DNA of 39,129 nt, taken from Clostridiales bacterium (GTDB lineage Bacteria > Bacillota > Clostridia > Oscillospirales > Oscillospiraceae). Of the stretch, positions 1 to 6,340 are shown piece by piece. The stretch's first letter is position 1, and the number at the start of each line of letters is the position of its first letter. The notes under the pieces are model-generated. The model did not search any database and had not been told where the DNA came from. It saw only the letters and a list, made by a program, of their open reading frames with translations. Location of the stretch: assembly GCA_003533405.1 (NCBI GenBank), contig DQDL01000118.1:12251-51379 (forward strand). The letters are read 5' to 3'. The position numbers were made by a program, and so were the translations under genes.

Positions 1-65
1 AGACATGCGAGATTTAGGTTCTCGTGCTGAGAGGCGTGCAGGTTCGACCCCTGTTACCCGCACCA
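1..65 (+). tRNA. tRNA-Leu (anticodon TAG), 3' part
   Basis: This is the 3' part of a leucine tRNA cut by the window edge. The anticodon stem pairs 8-12 with 20-24 around a seven-base loop at 13-19, which places anticodon TAG at 15-17. A long variable arm (about 25-37) fits the class II architecture of tRNA-Leu. The T arm has the loop TTCGACC at 43-49. The acceptor 3' strand is followed by an encoded CCA at 63-65. The 5' half, including the D arm, lies outside the window. Confidence 0.92.
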
Positions 66-72
66 AGCTAAA

Positions 73-111
73 AGCTGCATTTCAGATAAATAACTGAGAT
101 GCGGCTTTTTT
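73..111 (+). terminator. Intrinsic terminator after tRNA-Leu
   Basis: A 13-bp stem (73-85 with 94-106, including two G-U pairs) closes an 8-nt loop and runs directly into a T run ending at 111. It begins 8 nt after the tRNA CCA and so ends the tRNA transcript. Confidence 0.85.
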
Positions 112-220
112 GTTAGCCCCCATAATAAACCGATAAACCGCCATCATTTTTATCGCAGAGGTGATTTGTATAATTTTGGTCATCTGCAGCATAGCACACT
201 GCAAATAGCAAGAGCTTTGC

Positions 221-249
221 TTGACTATTTACGAAAAAGCAGGTAGACT
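221..249 (+). promoter_or_regulatory. Candidate promoter of malQ
   Basis: TTGACT (221-226) and TAGACT (244-249) are separated by 17 nt, a sigma-A-like arrangement about 50 nt upstream of the malQ start. A separate TATAAT at 169-174 has no good -35 partner. Apart from this and the tRNA terminator, I see nothing else in the 112-300 gap except a small hairpin at 256-274. Confidence 0.5.
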
Positions 250-255
250 GTGGTT

Positions 256-274
256 GCGCAGCTTGCGCTTTTTT
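256..274 (+). terminator. Short hairpin with T run upstream of malQ
   Basis: GCGCA (256-260) and TGCGC (264-268) form a 5-bp hairpin with a 3-nt loop, followed by six T. It lies just downstream of the predicted transcription start of malQ, so it could act as a weak attenuator. The stem is short and chance is possible. Confidence 0.3.
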
Positions 275-300
275 ACTATTCAAGTTTATGAGGTTTTACC

Positions 301-1791
301 ATGGAAAGAAGCTGCGGCATTTTGCTGCATTTATCGTCGCTGCCCTCCCCCTACGGCCTCGGGACTATGGGCAGGGCTGCATATGAGTTTGTGGATTTTC
401 TTAATAAGGCCGGTCAGAGCCTCTGGCAGCTGCTCCCGCTCGGGCCTACAAGCTGCGGCGACTCGCCGTATCAAAGCTTTTCGAGCTTTGCGGGAAACCC
501 GTATTTCATTGATCTTGACACGCTCGTCGAGGACGGTCTGCTGAAAAAAAGCGAGCTTGACGGTATCGATTGGGGCGCAGATCCCGAGTTTGTGGATTAC
601 GGGAAAATTTACGCAAATCGCTTTAAGGTCTTAAAAATTGCCGCCGAACGTGGGATCGAACGAGATAAGGCGGAGCTTGAAAGGTTCGTGAGCGATAATC
701 GCTCTTGGCTGCCCGACTACGCCCTGTTCATGGCGCTCAAGCGGCATTTCGGCATGAAGGCTTGGTTTGACTGGCCGGACGAGGAGATACGCCTGCACAA
801 GCCCGAGGCGGTCGAACGATACGCCGAGCTTTTGCACGAGGATGTTCGGTTTTTTGAATACATTCAGTTTCTGTTTTTCAAGCAGTGGGACGCTTTACAT
901 AAATACGCAAAGGCACACGGTGTTAAGATAATCGGCGATATGCCCATTTATGTTGCCATGGATTCCGCCGATGTGTGGGCAAGTCCCGAGTTCTTTTTGC
1001 TGGACGAGAAAAATGTCCCCGTCGAGGTCGCAGGCGTGCCGCCGGACTATTTCAGCAAGGACGGGCAGCTTTGGGGCAACCCCTTGTACGATTTTGACGC
1101 CATGCGCCGTGACGGCTACGGCTGGTGGATACGCCGTGTTGACGGTGCGTCAAAGCTCTGCGACATTCTGCGCATTGACCACTTCCGTGGCTTTGAAAGC
1201 TTTTGGGCAGTGCCGTTTGATGCAGAGACCGCCAAGGTCGGGCACTGGGTCAAGGGTCCGGGCATGGATCTTGTCGGCAGGCTCACGAGCTGGTTTTCGG
1301 AGCTTGGATTCATTGCGGAGGATCTCGGGCTTCTCACACCCGAGGTGCACGAGCTTTTGGAGCAGTCAAAATTGCCGGGCATGAAGGTGCTGGAGTTTGC
1401 GTTTGACCCCACCGAGCCGAGCAATTACCTGCCGCATAATTACACGCAAAACTGCGTCTGCTATGTCGGCACACACGATAATGCCCCAGTCATGGCGTGG
1501 CGGGATGAGGCGGATGCGGCGGAGGTCGAGTTTGCCGAGCGCTACCTTGCCCTCGGCGATGCCGAGGGCTTTAACTGGGGCATGATAAGGGGCGGCATGA
1601 GTTCCGTTGCATCGATGTTCATTGCGCAGATGCAGGACTTTCTCGCCCTTGGCGCCGACGCAAGAATGAACACTCCCGGCACGCAGTTCGGCAACTGGCG
1701 CTGGCGATTAAAGTCCAATGAGCTTACCCCTGAGCTTGCGGCAAAGCTTCTTGATATGGCAAAAATGTATGGCAGATATTCTGCCGAATAA
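301..1791 (+). CDS. malQ: 4-alpha-glucanotransferase (amylomaltase), GH77
   Basis: The enzyme transfers alpha-1,4-glucan segments between maltooligosaccharides in the cytoplasm, in glycogen or maltodextrin metabolism. The 496 residues match the family's usual length. The N terminus has the GH77 pattern with LSSLPSPYGLGTMG and a PLGPTSCGDSPYQS-type loop. The three catalytic carboxylates can be placed: nucleophile D293 in LRIDHFRGF, acid/base E340 in IAEDLG, and D393 in GTHDN. These closely match the Thermus enzyme numbering. The ATG at 301 has GAGGT at 290-294. The YitT-type gene follows 22 nt after the stop. No other glycogen genes are visible here. Confidence 0.95.
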   Translation: MERSCGILLHLSSLPSPYGLGTMGRAAYEFVDFLNKAGQSLWQLLPLGPTSCGDSPYQSFSSFAGNPYFIDLDTLVEDGLLKKSELDGIDWGADPEFVDYGKIYANRFKVLKIAAERGIERDKAELERFVSDNRSWLPDYALFMALKRHFGMKAWFDWPDEEIRLHKPEAVERYAELLHEDVRFFEYIQFLFFKQWDALHKYAKAHGVKIIGDMPIYVAMDSADVWASPEFFLLDEKNVPVEVAGVPPDYFSKDGQLWGNPLYDFDAMRRDGYGWWIRRVDGASKLCDILRIDHFRGFESFWAVPFDAETAKVGHWVKGPGMDLVGRLTSWFSELGFIAEDLGLLTPEVHELLEQSKLPGMKVLEFAFDPTEPSNYLPHNYTQNCVCYVGTHDNAPVMAWRDEADAAEVEFAERYLALGDAEGFNWGMIRGGMSSVASMFIAQMQDFLALGADARMNTPGTQFGNWRWRLKSNELTPELAAKLLDMAKMYGRYSAE

Positions 1792-1813
1792 ATTACGAAA
1801 GGTTTTGTTAGAA

Positions 1814-2422
1814 TTGATACCCAAGTTAAAACCCAAAAGCTGCGCATTTGCACTGCTCGGCAGCGCTATACTCGCCTTTGGGCTTTACAATGTCCACTCG
1901 TTTTCCGGTGTCACCGAGGGCGGTGTGCTGGGTCTGACGCTGCTGCTGCACCACTGGTTCGGCATCTCGCCGTCGGTCTCGGGATTTATTCTCAACGCCG
2001 CCTGCTACATAATCGGCTTTAAGGTGCTGGGCAAGCAGTTTATTGCATATTCCGTCGTTGCCGGAGGCGGATTTTCGCTGTTTTATGCGATATTTGAGCG
2101 CTTTGACCCCATATGGCCGGGGATAGCCAACTACCCGCTCGCCGCTGCGATACTCGGTGCGCTGTTTGTCGGCGTGGGTGTCGGACTGTGCGTCAGAATA
2201 GGCTCTGCCCCCACGGGCGACGATGCGCTTGCAATGTCGGCTGCGGCAAAGTTCAAGATAGGCATTCAGTGGGTGTACCTGACAACGGATTTTATCGTCC
2301 TTGCGCTGTCTGTATCTTACATCCCGCTCAAGCGCCTTGCCTATTCCTTGCTGACGGTTCTGCTCTCAGGGCAGCTCATCGGCTTTATTGAAAAATTTGA
2401 TTTTAAAAAAATCAGGGTCTAG
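1814..2422 (+). CDS. YitT-family integral membrane protein
   Basis: The product is a small polytopic membrane protein of the YitT/DUF161 type, whose biochemical role is not established. About 202 residues contain roughly five hydrophobic segments. The N-terminal region (AFALLGSAILAFGLYNVHS followed by SGVTEGGVLGL) and the G-x-G-rich GALFVGVGVGLCVRIG segment are characteristic. I chose TTG 1814 because GAAAGG at 1797-1802 aligns well with it. In-frame alternatives are ATG 1769 (which overlaps malQ and lacks a ribosome-binding site), TTG 1805 and 1718. It is probably cotranscribed with malQ. Its stop lies inside the terminator shared with the convergent ABC operon. Confidence 0.75.
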   Translation: MIPKLKPKSCAFALLGSAILAFGLYNVHSFSGVTEGGVLGLTLLLHHWFGISPSVSGFILNAACYIIGFKVLGKQFIAYSVVAGGGFSLFYAIFERFDPIWPGIANYPLAAAILGALFVGVGVGLCVRIGSAPTGDDALAMSAAAKFKIGIQWVYLTTDFIVLALSVSYIPLKRLAYSLLTVLLSGQLIGFIEKFDFKKIRV

Positions 2423-2445
2423 CTGAGCTAGATCCTGATTTTTCT
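2405..2445. terminator. Bidirectional terminator covering both stop codons
   Basis: An almost perfect 15-bp inverted repeat (2410-2424 with 2426-2440, one G-T wobble) has A residues on its left flank and T residues on its right, so it can terminate both strands. The TAG stop of the plus-strand gene (2420-2422) and the TAG stop of the minus-strand ABC ATPase (2430-2428) both sit inside it. Confidence 0.85.
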
Positions 2446-2991
2446 TGCCTGTAAAAGCGTTTCATCCTCGGCATCGTGGCTTACGAATACAAGCGTTTTG
2501 CCTTGTGTGTGGCGCTTTATATATTCTATTGTTTTGAGCTTGGTGTCTCGGTCAAGGCCGGTGAAGGGCTCATCGAAAAACACGGTATCTGCATTGCACA
2601 CGACCGCCCTTACTATCGCAACTCTGCGACGCATGCCGCCGGATAACTGCAACACGGGCTTGTTTGCGCTGTCGGCAAGTCCCACCTCGGCAAGGTGACC
2701 TAAAATCGTCTCCTTTGAAACGCCGCGGGGTGCGGTCATTTTCACGCAGACATAGGGTGTGAACTCGCTCGGCAGCCTGTCCTCCTGAAACACGGCGGCT
2801 ATCGACTTGCAGGTGTTAAGCAGCTCGCCGGAATCCGGCGATGTGAGCCCCATCATGATGCGCAGAAGCGTTGTTTTGCCTCTGCCGGAGGCGCCGGTTA
2901 TGAGGACTGTCTCGCCTTTTTCTATCTTGATGCTTACATCGTGCAGAACGGTCTTGCCGTCAAAGCCTTTGCATATGTTTTTAAGCTCCAT
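2428..2991 (-). CDS. ABC transporter ATP-binding protein
   Basis: This is the nucleotide-binding subunit of the importer encoded with the permease and lipoprotein upstream. Walker A is GASGRGKTT (about residues 33-41), the ABC signature is LSGGMRRR, Walker B is DTVFFDEP, and the switch histidine is in VSHD. At 187 residues it is shorter than the usual 240-260 of nitrate/sulfonate-type (SsuB/TauB-like) ATPases. The region between Walker A and the signature and the C-terminal tail are trimmed, but every catalytic motif is present. The ATG overlaps the permease stop by one base, which indicates translational coupling. The substrate cannot be read from the sequence. Confidence 0.9.
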   Translation of the reverse strand: MELKNICKGFDGKTVLHDVSIKIEKGETVLITGASGRGKTTLLRIMMGLTSPDSGELLNTCKSIAAVFQEDRLPSEFTPYVCVKMTAPRGVSKETILGHLAEVGLADSANKPVLQLSGGMRRRVAIVRAVVCNADTVFFDEPFTGLDRDTKLKTIEYIKRHTQGKTLVFVSHDAEDETLLQARKIRI

Positions 2992-3749
2992 CAGCCACGC
3001 TCCAATCTGCCGTACAGCGCTCTGAGTCCAATCATGAACAGCTTTTCAAAAAGGACGCTTATAATTACGATTATGACGGTCCAGCACAAAAGGTCGTCCG
3101 TGTCGAGGTATATCTTCGAGTAGAACAGCTGCTTGCCTATCGACCCATCGGGCGTGCCGATTATCTCCGCCGCTACACCGGCTTTCCACGCCATGCCGAG
3201 CGCTGTTGCGCACGCCGACATCAGAAACGGCTTTAGCTGCGGCAGGTGGATGTACAGCACCTTGCGCAAGGGCGGCATTTTAAACACCGTGCCGACCTCG
3301 AGCATGAGCTTATCCTCGCTTTTGAGCCCTTCGAGCACATTGCCGTAGACGACCGGCAGCACGATGAGGAACGATATGAAAACCGAGAGGTTTTCAGCCG
3401 AGAGCCAGATAAGGCAGATGACGACGAACGACGCCACCGGCACCGTCTTTATCGTGACGAGAAACGGCCACAGCAGCGTTTCGACCCAGCGAAAGCGCCC
3501 AGCCAGCGCAGCAAGCGTGATGCCGAGCGCAAGCGCTATGAAGAAGCCGCCCGCTATGTGGTAAAAGCTGAACCAAATGGACGACCAAAAGCCCTCGGCC
3601 TGCCATATGGTCGTGAGCCTTACGGCGACATCTATAGGCGAGACGAGCAAAATGCGGCTGTTTACGGTCATGGCCGCCATCTGCCAAAGGGCGAGAGCGA
3701 ACACGACCGCAAGAGCCTTGCCTAATTTGCCGACGGGCTTACGCTCCAT
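2991..3749 (-). CDS. ABC transporter permease (SsuC/TauC-like)
   Basis: The 252-residue integral membrane subunit belongs to the binding-protein-dependent transport family. It has about six transmembrane helices, the first near residues 12-27. A cytoplasmic EAA-type loop sits around GTVFKMPPLRKVLYIHLPQLKPF, followed by the characteristic segment ALGMAWKAGVAAEIIG. The start overlaps the lipoprotein gene stop by 11 nt and the stop overlaps the ATPase start. The family is typical of importers for nitrate, sulfonate, taurine or thiamine precursors. Which of these applies is not determinable here. Confidence 0.9.
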   Translation of the reverse strand: MERKPVGKLGKALAVVFALALWQMAAMTVNSRILLVSPIDVAVRLTTIWQAEGFWSSIWFSFYHIAGGFFIALALGITLAALAGRFRWVETLLWPFLVTIKTVPVASFVVICLIWLSAENLSVFISFLIVLPVVYGNVLEGLKSEDKLMLEVGTVFKMPPLRKVLYIHLPQLKPFLMSACATALGMAWKAGVAAEIIGTPDGSIGKQLFYSKIYLDTDDLLCWTVIIVIISVLFEKLFMIGLRALYGRLERG

Positions 3750-4722
3750 AGTAGAAGTCGGCTCCGGGCAGCTTGCCGCCTATTGCCTTGGGGTTCATGT
3801 CATTGAGGACGGAAAGGTAGCTTTCCATGTCGGTCTTCATCTCGGCGCCGGTGATGAAGGTGATGTTGCAGTAAGGCAGCGCCTTCTTGGCGATGGGTGC
3901 TTTGACTATCTCGTAATTGCCGATGAGCGCTGCTGCGTTCTCGGTGTTCTCCTGCACATATTTTACCGAAGCTTCATACTCCTGCATGAACTTTTCAAGC
4001 TGCTGGGGGTACTTCTCGGCAAACTCACTGCGGCAAACGACAACGCCGGTGACCATGGCAGAGCCGTTATCGAGCTTTGCCCACTCATCGTTAAGGCTCA
4101 GTGCGACACGCAGGCCGTTGACCTTTGCCTGTGCTGCGGTGACGAACGGCTGCGGCAGCATTGCGATGGCGTTTTCGTCCGAGGAGATGTAGGACAGAGC
4201 CTCGGTGGTGTCGGCGCACCACTGGATATTAGGTGCATTCTCGCCGTCAAGGCTGTTTTCCTTGAGAAGATAACGGAGCGCATACTCGGGTGCTGCGCCC
4301 TCGCCTGTGGCGTACAGGGTCTTGCCGGAGAGATCGGACAGGCTCTTTACGCTGTCGCCACGCTCGACGATATAGAGAACGCCGAGGGTGTTGATGGCAA
4401 GGAGCTTCACGCCGCCATCGGTATTGTTGTAAATGACCGAAGCAAGGTTTGCCGGGACGGCTGCTATATCTATCTCGCCCTTTGCAAGAGCTGCAACGAA
4501 TGCCGAAGCCTCGCTCTTGAGCTCAAACTCGTACTTGTTGGCGCTGGTGCCCTTGTCGCTGTCGTCCATGAACTTGACCATGCCCATGGCGGTGGGACCC
4601 GTGAGTGCGCCGACCTTTATAGTCGTGACCTCCTCGGTGGGCTGGGGCTCATCAGCCGTGCAGCCTGCGACCACGCACAGCAGCATGCAAACTGCCAGCA
4701 GAAAACATACAAACTTTTTCAT
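3739..4722 (-). CDS. ABC transporter substrate-binding lipoprotein (NMT1/SsuA-like)
   Basis: This 327-residue extracellular solute-binding protein starts with a lipoprotein signal peptide ending in the lipobox VAGC (Cys21), so it should be membrane-anchored outside the cell. The mature part resembles NMT1/THI5/SsuA-like periplasmic binding proteins. KVGALTGPTAMGMVKFM follows the anchor, ALAKGEIDIAAVPANLA marks the first lobe, and SDLSGKTLYATGEG the hinge region. AAGGAAGG lies upstream of the ATG. It is 15 nt downstream of the Crp-type regulator gene in the same operon. The ligand is unknown. Sulfonate, a thiamine precursor or another small organic anion are options from the family. Confidence 0.85.
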   Translation of the reverse strand: MKKFVCFLLAVCMLLCVVAGCTADEPQPTEEVTTIKVGALTGPTAMGMVKFMDDSDKGTSANKYEFELKSEASAFVAALAKGEIDIAAVPANLASVIYNNTDGGVKLLAINTLGVLYIVERGDSVKSLSDLSGKTLYATGEGAAPEYALRYLLKENSLDGENAPNIQWCADTTEALSYISSDENAIAMLPQPFVTAAQAKVNGLRVALSLNDEWAKLDNGSAMVTGVVVCRSEFAEKYPQQLEKFMQEYEASVKYVQENTENAAALIGNYEIVKAPIAKKALPYCNITFITGAEMKTDMESYLSVLNDMNPKAIGGKLPGADFYYGA

Positions 4723-4737
4723 CTTTTTGCCTTCCTT

Positions 4738-5418
4738 TTATAAATTTTTTAATAATTCTGCATTGTTGATGCAGACTAGTTTACCCTGTTTTGAGACCGC
4801 TCCGCTCGCCGTAAGCTCGTCAAAGGCACGGTACAGCGAGGCTCGTGACATGTTGAGCGCATCGGCAAGGCGATGCATGGTCATGGGCATTTCGGAAAAT
4901 TCGCCCACGGCGAGGTTATCCAAAAGAAAGCCCGCCAAACGCTGCTCCGCCGTTCCGGCAGTTAAGAAATATATCTTCCTATTTAAAAACAAAATGCGCT
5001 CGGATAGATAGCGTATATAATTTTCCGCAATTTCCGGCTCACGCTCGATCATGCGCTTAATGAGCCGCTGCGGCAGGAAAAGAACACGGCTGTGCTCAAT
5101 GGCGGTTATCTTCGTTGCATACTCCGGCTCACTGTTAAAAAGTGCCGCTGCGCCGAACATTGCGCCCCTTTGCAGTGTGCTCATGACGATAGACCGCTTA
5201 TCTGCGTTTTCCTTCGTGACCCGAAGTCTGCCCTCGAGCACTATGCCGAGGCTGCGGGAAAAGTTAGTTTTGTCGTAGACGACCTCGTTTTTTTCATACG
5301 CCGCCGCAGTACAGTCGGACACGGCAAGTATCCTCGTGAGCACGCCCGGCGGCGAGCCTCGGAAAAGCTCGGTCTTTAAGACAAGCTCCGTTTCGGTTCC
5401 ATTAAGCTTCATTTTCAC
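4738..5418 (-). CDS. Crp/Fnr-family transcriptional regulator
   Basis: The 226-residue regulator has an N-terminal cyclic-nucleotide-binding-type beta roll (about residues 15-115), a dimerisation helix and a C-terminal winged helix-turn-helix. The recognition region is HRLADALNMSRASLYRAF near residues 177-194. It lacks the N-terminal cysteine cluster of Fnr, so an iron-sulfur sensor is unlikely. It is the first gene of the ABC importer operon and is preceded by a near-consensus promoter and a perfect palindrome. This strongly suggests that it controls its own operon in response to an unknown effector, probably related to the imported compound. GAGGTG provides the ribosome-binding site for the start at 5418. 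Confidence 0.88.
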   Translation of the reverse strand: MKMKLNGTETELVLKTELFRGSPPGVLTRILAVSDCTAAAYEKNEVVYDKTNFSRSLGIVLEGRLRVTKENADKRSIVMSTLQRGAMFGAAALFNSEPEYATKITAIEHSRVLFLPQRLIKRMIEREPEIAENYIRYLSERILFLNRKIYFLTAGTAEQRLAGFLLDNLAVGEFSEMPMTMHRLADALNMSRASLYRAFDELTASGAVSKQGKLVCINNAELLKNL

Positions 5419-5423
5419 ACCTC

Positions 5424-5447
5424 AAAATGTCTCATGTGAGACATTTT
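5424..5447. promoter_or_regulatory. Perfect palindrome, candidate Crp-type operator
   Basis: AAAATGTCTCA (5424-5434) and TGAGACATTTT (5437-5447) form an 11-bp perfect inverted repeat with a 2-bp centre. It lies immediately upstream of the ribosome-binding site of the Crp-type regulator and a few bases after the expected transcription start, a position suited to repression. Binding by the adjacent regulator is inference. Confidence 0.7.
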
Positions 5448-5457
5448 TCTGCTTTTG

Positions 5458-5485
5458 ATTATACTCATCCGGCGTTTAAAGTCAA
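5458..5485 (-). promoter_or_regulatory. Promoter of the crp-like/ABC importer operon
   Basis: Read on the minus strand, TTGACT (5485-5480) and TATAAT (5463-5458) are separated by 16 nt. The expected transcription start near 5451 is just before the palindrome at 5424-5447. Confidence 0.75.
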
Positions 5486-5709
5486 GCAAATTTTAATTAT
5501 CCGTGAAGTGATTTTTTTAACTATTTTGGCTTGACACTTTTAAGGCGGAGTTCGGTTCATTGAAGTCAACAAATTTTCGTTCAAAATTTAGGCATATCAA
5601 CGATTTTTAATGCATTTGGTTTAGTATTACGGTGCAATTGTGTTTTACCTATCGGAGCATTTTTAACATTTTAGGTATTTCGTATTGTTGGGCAAAAAAA
5701 TAACTTTTC

Positions 5710-5738
5710 TTTACTTCAATAACATTTATCTTTATAAT
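5710..5738 (+). promoter_or_regulatory. Promoter of the hydCBA operon
   Basis: TTTACT (5710-5715) and TATAAT (5733-5738) are spaced by 17 nt. A start near 5745 would give a leader of about 115 nt before hydC. I see no clear Rex-type or Fnr-type site. The AT-rich stretch from 5486 to 5709 holds nothing else I can identify. Confidence 0.65.
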
Positions 5739-5778
5739 AAGAAACAGCAAAGTGTGAAAGTGGATCAAAAAGTTAAGC

Positions 5779-5830
5779 TGACGGAAGCCAAGCTCTATCG
5801 TCTGTCGGTGCGCAAGTCCGGCTTCCGTCA
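5779..5830 (+). promoter_or_regulatory. Structured leader hairpin upstream of hydC
   Basis: TGACGGAAGCC (5779-5789) pairs perfectly with GGCTTCCGTCA (5820-5830), closing a 30-nt internal segment. It lies in the transcribed leader 17 nt before the hydC ribosome-binding site GGAGGG (5847-5852). There is no T run, so it is not a plain terminator. It may be an mRNA-stability, processing or regulatory element. Confidence 0.5.
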
Positions 5831-5860
5831 ACTCAAAAGTAAAATTGGAGGGATGATTAC

Positions 5861-6340
5861 ATGATTCAGGTCGATTTCAAGCTGATCGACAGCATACTCG
5901 AAAAGTATGAATGTCAAAAAACCAAGGTCATACCGATTATGCAGGACATCCAGAAGGAGTATAAGTTCCTGCCCAAGGATGCGCTGCTGTATGTGGCCGA
6001 CAAGGTTGGAGAGTCCCCTGCCGAGCTTTACGGCATCGCTACCTTCTATGAAAACTTTTCCATGAACGAGAAGGGCAAGTATGTCATAAAGGTCTGCAAC
6101 GGTACCGCCTGCCATGTCAGAAAGTCCGACGATGTGCAGGAGGCTCTTTATGAAGCCACCGGCATGAAGCCCGAGGATCACATGTCCGCCGACGGGCTGT
6201 TTACAATTGAGCGTGTTTCCTGTCTGGGTGCCTGCGGTCTTGCACCGGTCTGCACCGTCAACGATGTCGTTCACCCCAAGATGACGCCGGACAAAATGCG
6301 CCAGCTTATTTCTGATTTGAGGGAGGCCGAGCAATCATGA
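5861..6340 (+). CDS. hydC: Hydrogenase subunit HydC, NuoE-like [2Fe-2S] protein
   Basis: This is the small electron-transfer subunit of the NAD-linked trimeric [FeFe]-hydrogenase. Its 159 residues form an N-terminal helical region followed by a thioredoxin-like ferredoxin fold. The [2Fe-2S] ligands are visible as C-x4-C in VCNGTACHV and C-x3-C in SCLGACGLAP. GGAGGG sits 8 nt before the ATG. The gene ends in an ATGA overlap with hydB, so the two are translationally coupled. The same family includes complex I NuoE. The order hydC-hydB-hydA assigns it here to the hydrogenase. Confidence 0.93.
   Translation: MIQVDFKLIDSILEKYECQKTKVIPIMQDIQKEYKFLPKDALLYVADKVGESPAELYGIATFYENFSMNEKGKYVIKVCNGTACHVRKSDDVQEALYEATGMKPEDHMSADGLFTIERVSCLGACGLAPVCTVNDVVHPKMTPDKMRQLISDLREAEQS

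Noticed and set aside
3577..4743. Long plus-strand open frame across the ABC lipoprotein gene
   Set aside because: It is antisense to a gene with a lipobox and binding-protein motifs and has no ribosome-binding site or recognisable domain.
5531..5536. TTGACA as the -35 of a promoter for hydC
   Set aside because: No -10 element lies at a suitable distance downstream. The TTTACT/TATAAT pair at 5710-5738 is far better placed.
5779..5830. Known riboswitch upstream of hydC
   Set aside because: I recognise no conserved core of any named class, so it is reported only as a structured leader.
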